Positions 61,245 to 64,000 of a DNA stretch of 64,000 nucleotides are shown piece after piece. The stretch is from the NCBI GenBank assembly GCA_041392165.1, contig JAWKMN010000003.1, positions 455,641 through 519,640 of the forward strand, in the 5' to 3' direction. Source of the DNA: Arenibacter sp041392165. GTDB lineage: Bacteria; Bacteroidota; Bacteroidia; Flavobacteriales; Flavobacteriaceae. The notes under the pieces are model-generated. The model saw nothing but the letters and a program-made list of their open reading frames with translations, did no database searches and was not told the DNA's origin. A program made the position numbers and the translations under genes. The number at the start of each line of letters is the position of its first letter. Position 1 is the first letter of the stretch.

Positions 61245-61799
61245 TTATTTCTTAGTTTTTGGAGCAATGAACATGGTCATTCGCTTACCCTCAAGTTTCG
61301 GCATTTGTTCCACTTTGCCCAAATCTTCCAACTCGGAGGCCAACTTAAGCAATAGTATTTCACCTTGATCCTTATAAACAATGGAGCGACCTTTAAAAAA
61401 TACATAAGCCTTTAGCTTGGCACCATCTTTTAAGAATTTTTCTGCGTGCTTCTTCTTAAACTCGTAATCATGGTCATCCGTTTGTGGGCCAAACCTTATT
61501 TCTTTTACGATTACTTTGGTGGCTTTGGCCTTCATGACCTTTTCCCTTTTCTTTTGCTCGTAAAGGAATTTTTTGTAATCTATAATCTTACACACTGGGG
61601 GATCTGCTTTAGGGGAAATCTCCACTAAGTCCAATTCCAGTGCCTCCGCCTTGGCCAAGGCTTCACGGGTGCTGTATACACCTACTTCTACGTTGTCGCC
61701 GACCAACCTAACCTTGGGCGATGAAATACTTTCATTGATATTATGGGGGTTTTTGTTTTCCCTCCTAGGTTGGGGTCTAAATCTTTTTCTAATTGCTAT
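61245..61799 (-). CDS. infC: Translation initiation factor IF-3 with a non-standard start codon
   Basis: The C-terminal domain (KATKVIVKEIRFGPQTDDHD, RMTMFIAPKTKK) and N-terminal domain (VRLVGDNVEVGVYSTREALA) are complete. A start at TTG 61706 would cut off about 30 conserved residues; reading upstream gives AIRKRFRPQPRRENKNPHNI, the family N-terminus. The first codon there is ATA at 61799 (or ATT at 61793); no ATG, GTG or TTG fits. E. coli infC is known to start with AUU, discriminated by IF-3 itself for autoregulation. IF-3 binds the 30S subunit and proofreads start codons. Confidence 0.9.
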   Translation of the reverse strand: MAIRKRFRPQPRRENKNPHNINESISSPKVRLVGDNVEVGVYSTREALAKAEALELDLVEISPKADPPVCKIIDYKKFLYEQKKREKVMKAKATKVIVKEIRFGPQTDDHDYEFKKKHAEKFLKDGAKLKAYVFFKGRSIVYKDQGEILLLKLASELEDLGKVEQMPKLEGKRMTMFIAPKTKK

Positions 61800-61827
61800 G
61801 ACGTAATCTTTTTTAGTTAAACTTTTT

Positions 61828-63768
61828 TTAAAACGACTTTAAGGTACTGTTTATTTCATTTATTACCAAGTCGGTAAAGGCTTTTACTGAGATGGTGCCT
61901 AAATCTTCACCACCATGCCTCCTAATGGAAATGGTTTCCCCATTTTCTTCATTCTCCCCAACGATCAGCATAAATGGTATTTTATTCATCTCTGCTTCCC
62001 TTATCTTTTTGCCTACGGTTTCGTTTCGGTTATCAATGAGGGCGCGAATGTCGTTATTTTCCAAGGAATTTAAAACTTTTTGGGCATATTTTTCATGTTT
62101 TTCGCTGACAGGGAGTATAATAGCTTGCTCCGGAATCAGCCAAAGTGGGAAATTACCGCCCGTATGTTCCAGTAAAAGTGCTATGAAACGTTCCATGCTG
62201 CCAAAAGGAGCCCTATGGATCATAACCGGTCTGTGCAGCTCATTATCACTTCCTTTATAGGTAAGGTCAAATCGCTCCGGTAGATTGTAGTCTACTTGGA
62301 TGGTTCCCAACTGCCAGTTTCTGCCCAGGGCGTCCTTTACCATAAAATCCAACTTTGGACCATAAAATGCCGCTTCGCCACTTTCTATCACAAAATTCAA
62401 TCCTTTTTCTTTGGCGGCATTGATAATGGCGCTTTCCGCCTTTTCCCAGTTTTCAACAGAACCTATATACTTTTCTGGTTTTTCCAGATCCCTTATGGAT
62501 ACTTGGGCAGTAAAATTGTCAAAGCCTAAAGATCCCAATACATATAAGGTTAGGTCTATGACATTCTTGAACTCGTCTGCCAGTTGATCCGGAGTACAAA
62601 ATATATGGGCATCATCCTGGGTAAAACCGCGTACCCTGGTGAGGCCGTGTAATTCCCCGCTCTGTTCATAACGGTAAACAGTTCCAAATTCCGCATATCT
62701 TTTAGGAAGTTCCCTGTAGCTAAATGGCTTGGTGTTGTATATTTCACAGTGATGCGGGCAGTTCATTGGTTTCAACAAGAATTCTTCATCTTCCTTTGGA
62801 GTGTTTATCGGTTGAAAGCTGTCTTCCCCGTATTTGGCATAATGTCCGGAGGTTACATAAAGTTCTTTCTGTCCAATATGTGGGGTGACCACCATCTCGT
62901 ATCCGGCTTTCTTCTGCGCTTTCTTTAGAAAATTTTCCAATCGTTCCCTTAAGGCAGCCCCTTTTGGAAGCCATAAAGGTAGCCCTTGTCCTACTTTTTG
63001 GGAAAAGGTGAACAGTTCCAATTCTTTGCCCAGTTTCCTATGGTCCCTCTTTTTGGCCTCTTCCAATAGTTCCAAGTACTCTGTAAGTTCTTTCTGTTTT
63101 GGAAAGGAAATGCCATAAACCCTGGTCAACTGATTATTTTTTTCGTTCCCCCTCCAATAGGCACCGGCTACGCTCAATATTTTGATGGCCTTAATAATGC
63201 CGGTATTGGGTATATGTCCCCCTCTACATAGATCGGTGAAGGTGTCATGGTCACAGAAGGTAATGGTGCCGTCTTCCAAATTTTCTATAAGTTCTACCTT
63301 GTATTGGTTGCCTTGGGATCGGTATAGTTCCAATGCCTCTGCCTTGGTGGCGGAGCGCATCTTAAAATCGTGTTTTCCCCTGGCAATTTCAAGGGCTTTC
63401 TTTTCAATTTCAGGAAAGTCCTTTTCGGAAATGCTGCCTTCTGCCAAATCTACATCATAATAAAATCCGTTATCAATGGCTGGCCCTATGGTCAGTTTTA
63501 CGCCGGGGTATAATTCTTCCAAGGCTTGGGCCACCACATGGGAGGTGGAATGCCAAAAGGCGGTTTTTCCTTCCTTATCGTTCCAGCTATATAGGATAAG
63601 GGATCCGTCTTCTTCTAATGCCGTTACGGTTTCAATGGTGGTACCATTAAATTTTGCCGAAATAATATTTCGTGCCAGACCTTCGCTTATGCTTTTTGCG
63701 ACCTCTATAGGTGTAGTTCCTTTTGCATATTCCCTAATGCTTCCGTCCGGTAAAGTTATTTTGATCAT
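61828..63768 (-). CDS. thrS: Threonine-tRNA ligase
   Basis: The 646-residue protein has the TGS domain (about 1-62), an editing domain with HSTSHVVAQALEELYPGV and DLCRGGHIPNTG, the class II catalytic core with MNCPHHCEIYNTKPFSYREL and RVRGFTQDDAHIFC, and a C-terminal anticodon-binding domain. It charges tRNA-Thr. It opens the thrS-infC-rpmI-rplT operon. Confidence 0.97.
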   Translation of the reverse strand: MIKITLPDGSIREYAKGTTPIEVAKSISEGLARNIISAKFNGTTIETVTALEEDGSLILYSWNDKEGKTAFWHSTSHVVAQALEELYPGVKLTIGPAIDNGFYYDVDLAEGSISEKDFPEIEKKALEIARGKHDFKMRSATKAEALELYRSQGNQYKVELIENLEDGTITFCDHDTFTDLCRGGHIPNTGIIKAIKILSVAGAYWRGNEKNNQLTRVYGISFPKQKELTEYLELLEEAKKRDHRKLGKELELFTFSQKVGQGLPLWLPKGAALRERLENFLKKAQKKAGYEMVVTPHIGQKELYVTSGHYAKYGEDSFQPINTPKEDEEFLLKPMNCPHHCEIYNTKPFSYRELPKRYAEFGTVYRYEQSGELHGLTRVRGFTQDDAHIFCTPDQLADEFKNVIDLTLYVLGSLGFDNFTAQVSIRDLEKPEKYIGSVENWEKAESAIINAAKEKGLNFVIESGEAAFYGPKLDFMVKDALGRNWQLGTIQVDYNLPERFDLTYKGSDNELHRPVMIHRAPFGSMERFIALLLEHTGGNFPLWLIPEQAIILPVSEKHEKYAQKVLNSLENNDIRALIDNRNETVGKKIREAEMNKIPFMLIVGENEENGETISIRRHGGEDLGTISVKAFTDLVINEINSTLKSF

Positions 63769-63791
63769 GTTTTTTTGTCGTAATAAGTGTG

Positions 63792-63822
63792 CAAAGATAA
63801 TATCTAGTATTTAGGTTGGCAA
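63792..63822 (-). promoter_or_regulatory. Promoter of the thrS operon
   Basis: On the minus strand TTG (63822-63820) and TATCTTTG (63799-63792) are 20 bases apart, a near-ideal Bacteroidota promoter, 24 bases before the thrS ATG. Beyond it (63823-64000) no gene is recognised. Confidence 0.7.
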
Positions 63823-64000
63823 TATATAGGAATGATTTTACTTATTATATAAGTTCGGTTATAGCGTTTCCTTCTTGGGCCGGTCGGTGTGCTTTGTTTC
63901 GGTGATGCCGTTTCTCCTCCTTTTCCAAGTTGTTCCGTTCCGCATTTAACGTTCCCTGGTTTTGTGATTCGGCAAAAAAGGGTTAAATTGTTTTCCCTTT

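Noticed and set aside
63859..63945. A 28-residue minus-strand ORF with six threonines upstream of thrS, resembling a leader peptide for attenuation
   Set aside because: It lies upstream of the good thrS promoter (63792-63822), so it would not be part of the thrS transcript seen here, and no terminator/antiterminator follows it.

Overview
This is an AT-rich bacterial chromosome segment from the Bacteroidota, most likely a marine Flavobacteriaceae (Maribacter/Zobellia-type, an inference). The support comes from -7 boxes of the form TAnnTTTG, the absence of clear Shine-Dalgarno sequences, the lineage marker DUF4295 beside rpmB-rpmG, a split transketolase, a TonB receptor with a carboxypeptidase-D-like N-terminal domain, and the carotenoid genes crtI-crtB-crtZ. 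Most of the window is housekeeping genome in short operons. No prophage, insertion sequence, CRISPR array or integrase was seen.

Layout. 1-5.8 kb: the tail of an S1/P1 nuclease, a broken alkB remnant, an AraC regulator, a secreted protein, a MOSC protein, and an ECF sigma factor with a membrane partner. 5.8-12 kb: htpG, a KAS III paralogue, a 740-base gene-free stretch, recR and a 2-oxo acid dehydrogenase E2. 12-21 kb: an exonuclease, an FAH-family protein, an orphan HPt protein, cinA, rpmB-rpmG-DUF4295-ftsY, hydrolases, rimO and a Tat-exported TIM-barrel protein. 21-31 kb: a drug/metabolite transporter, a serine hydrolase, a SurA-type periplasmic chaperone pair followed by a MoxR ATPase, and aconitase. 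31-37 kb: two TlpA-like proteins (one lacking its cysteines), carotenoid genes, tRNA-Leu(GAG), tRNA-Lys(UUU), aroK, a phosphoribosyltransferase, a TPMT-like methyltransferase and an S4 protein. 37-48.7 kb: an FKBP-type lipoprotein, a porin-like protein, transketolase, tgt, an LptF/G permease, accA and dnaB. 48.9-58.5 kb: an iron-siderophore uptake locus resembling the Bacteroides Xus system. It has a TonB receptor, a DUF4374 lipoprotein, a periplasmic ankyrin protein, a DUF2271 protein and a PepSY-flavodoxin-reductase, with a divergent AraC regulator. 58.7-64 kb: a HAD phosphatase, YjbQ, and the operon thrS-infC-rpmI-rplT.

Two things stand out. First, the intergenic DNA carries a dispersed family of about 80-140 bp elements built from a left arm containing ACTTTGGTA, a T tract, a heptamer array (TGCCTAC or TGCCTAT, 2 to 11 copies) and inverted ends; in two places they sit just beside a second family of GC-rich palindromes. 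Second, three otherwise good genes (FKBP lipoprotein, LptF/G permease, ankyrin protein) are each broken by single-base indels in short homopolymers. This points to consensus sequence errors, or less likely to real phase-variable or decaying genes.
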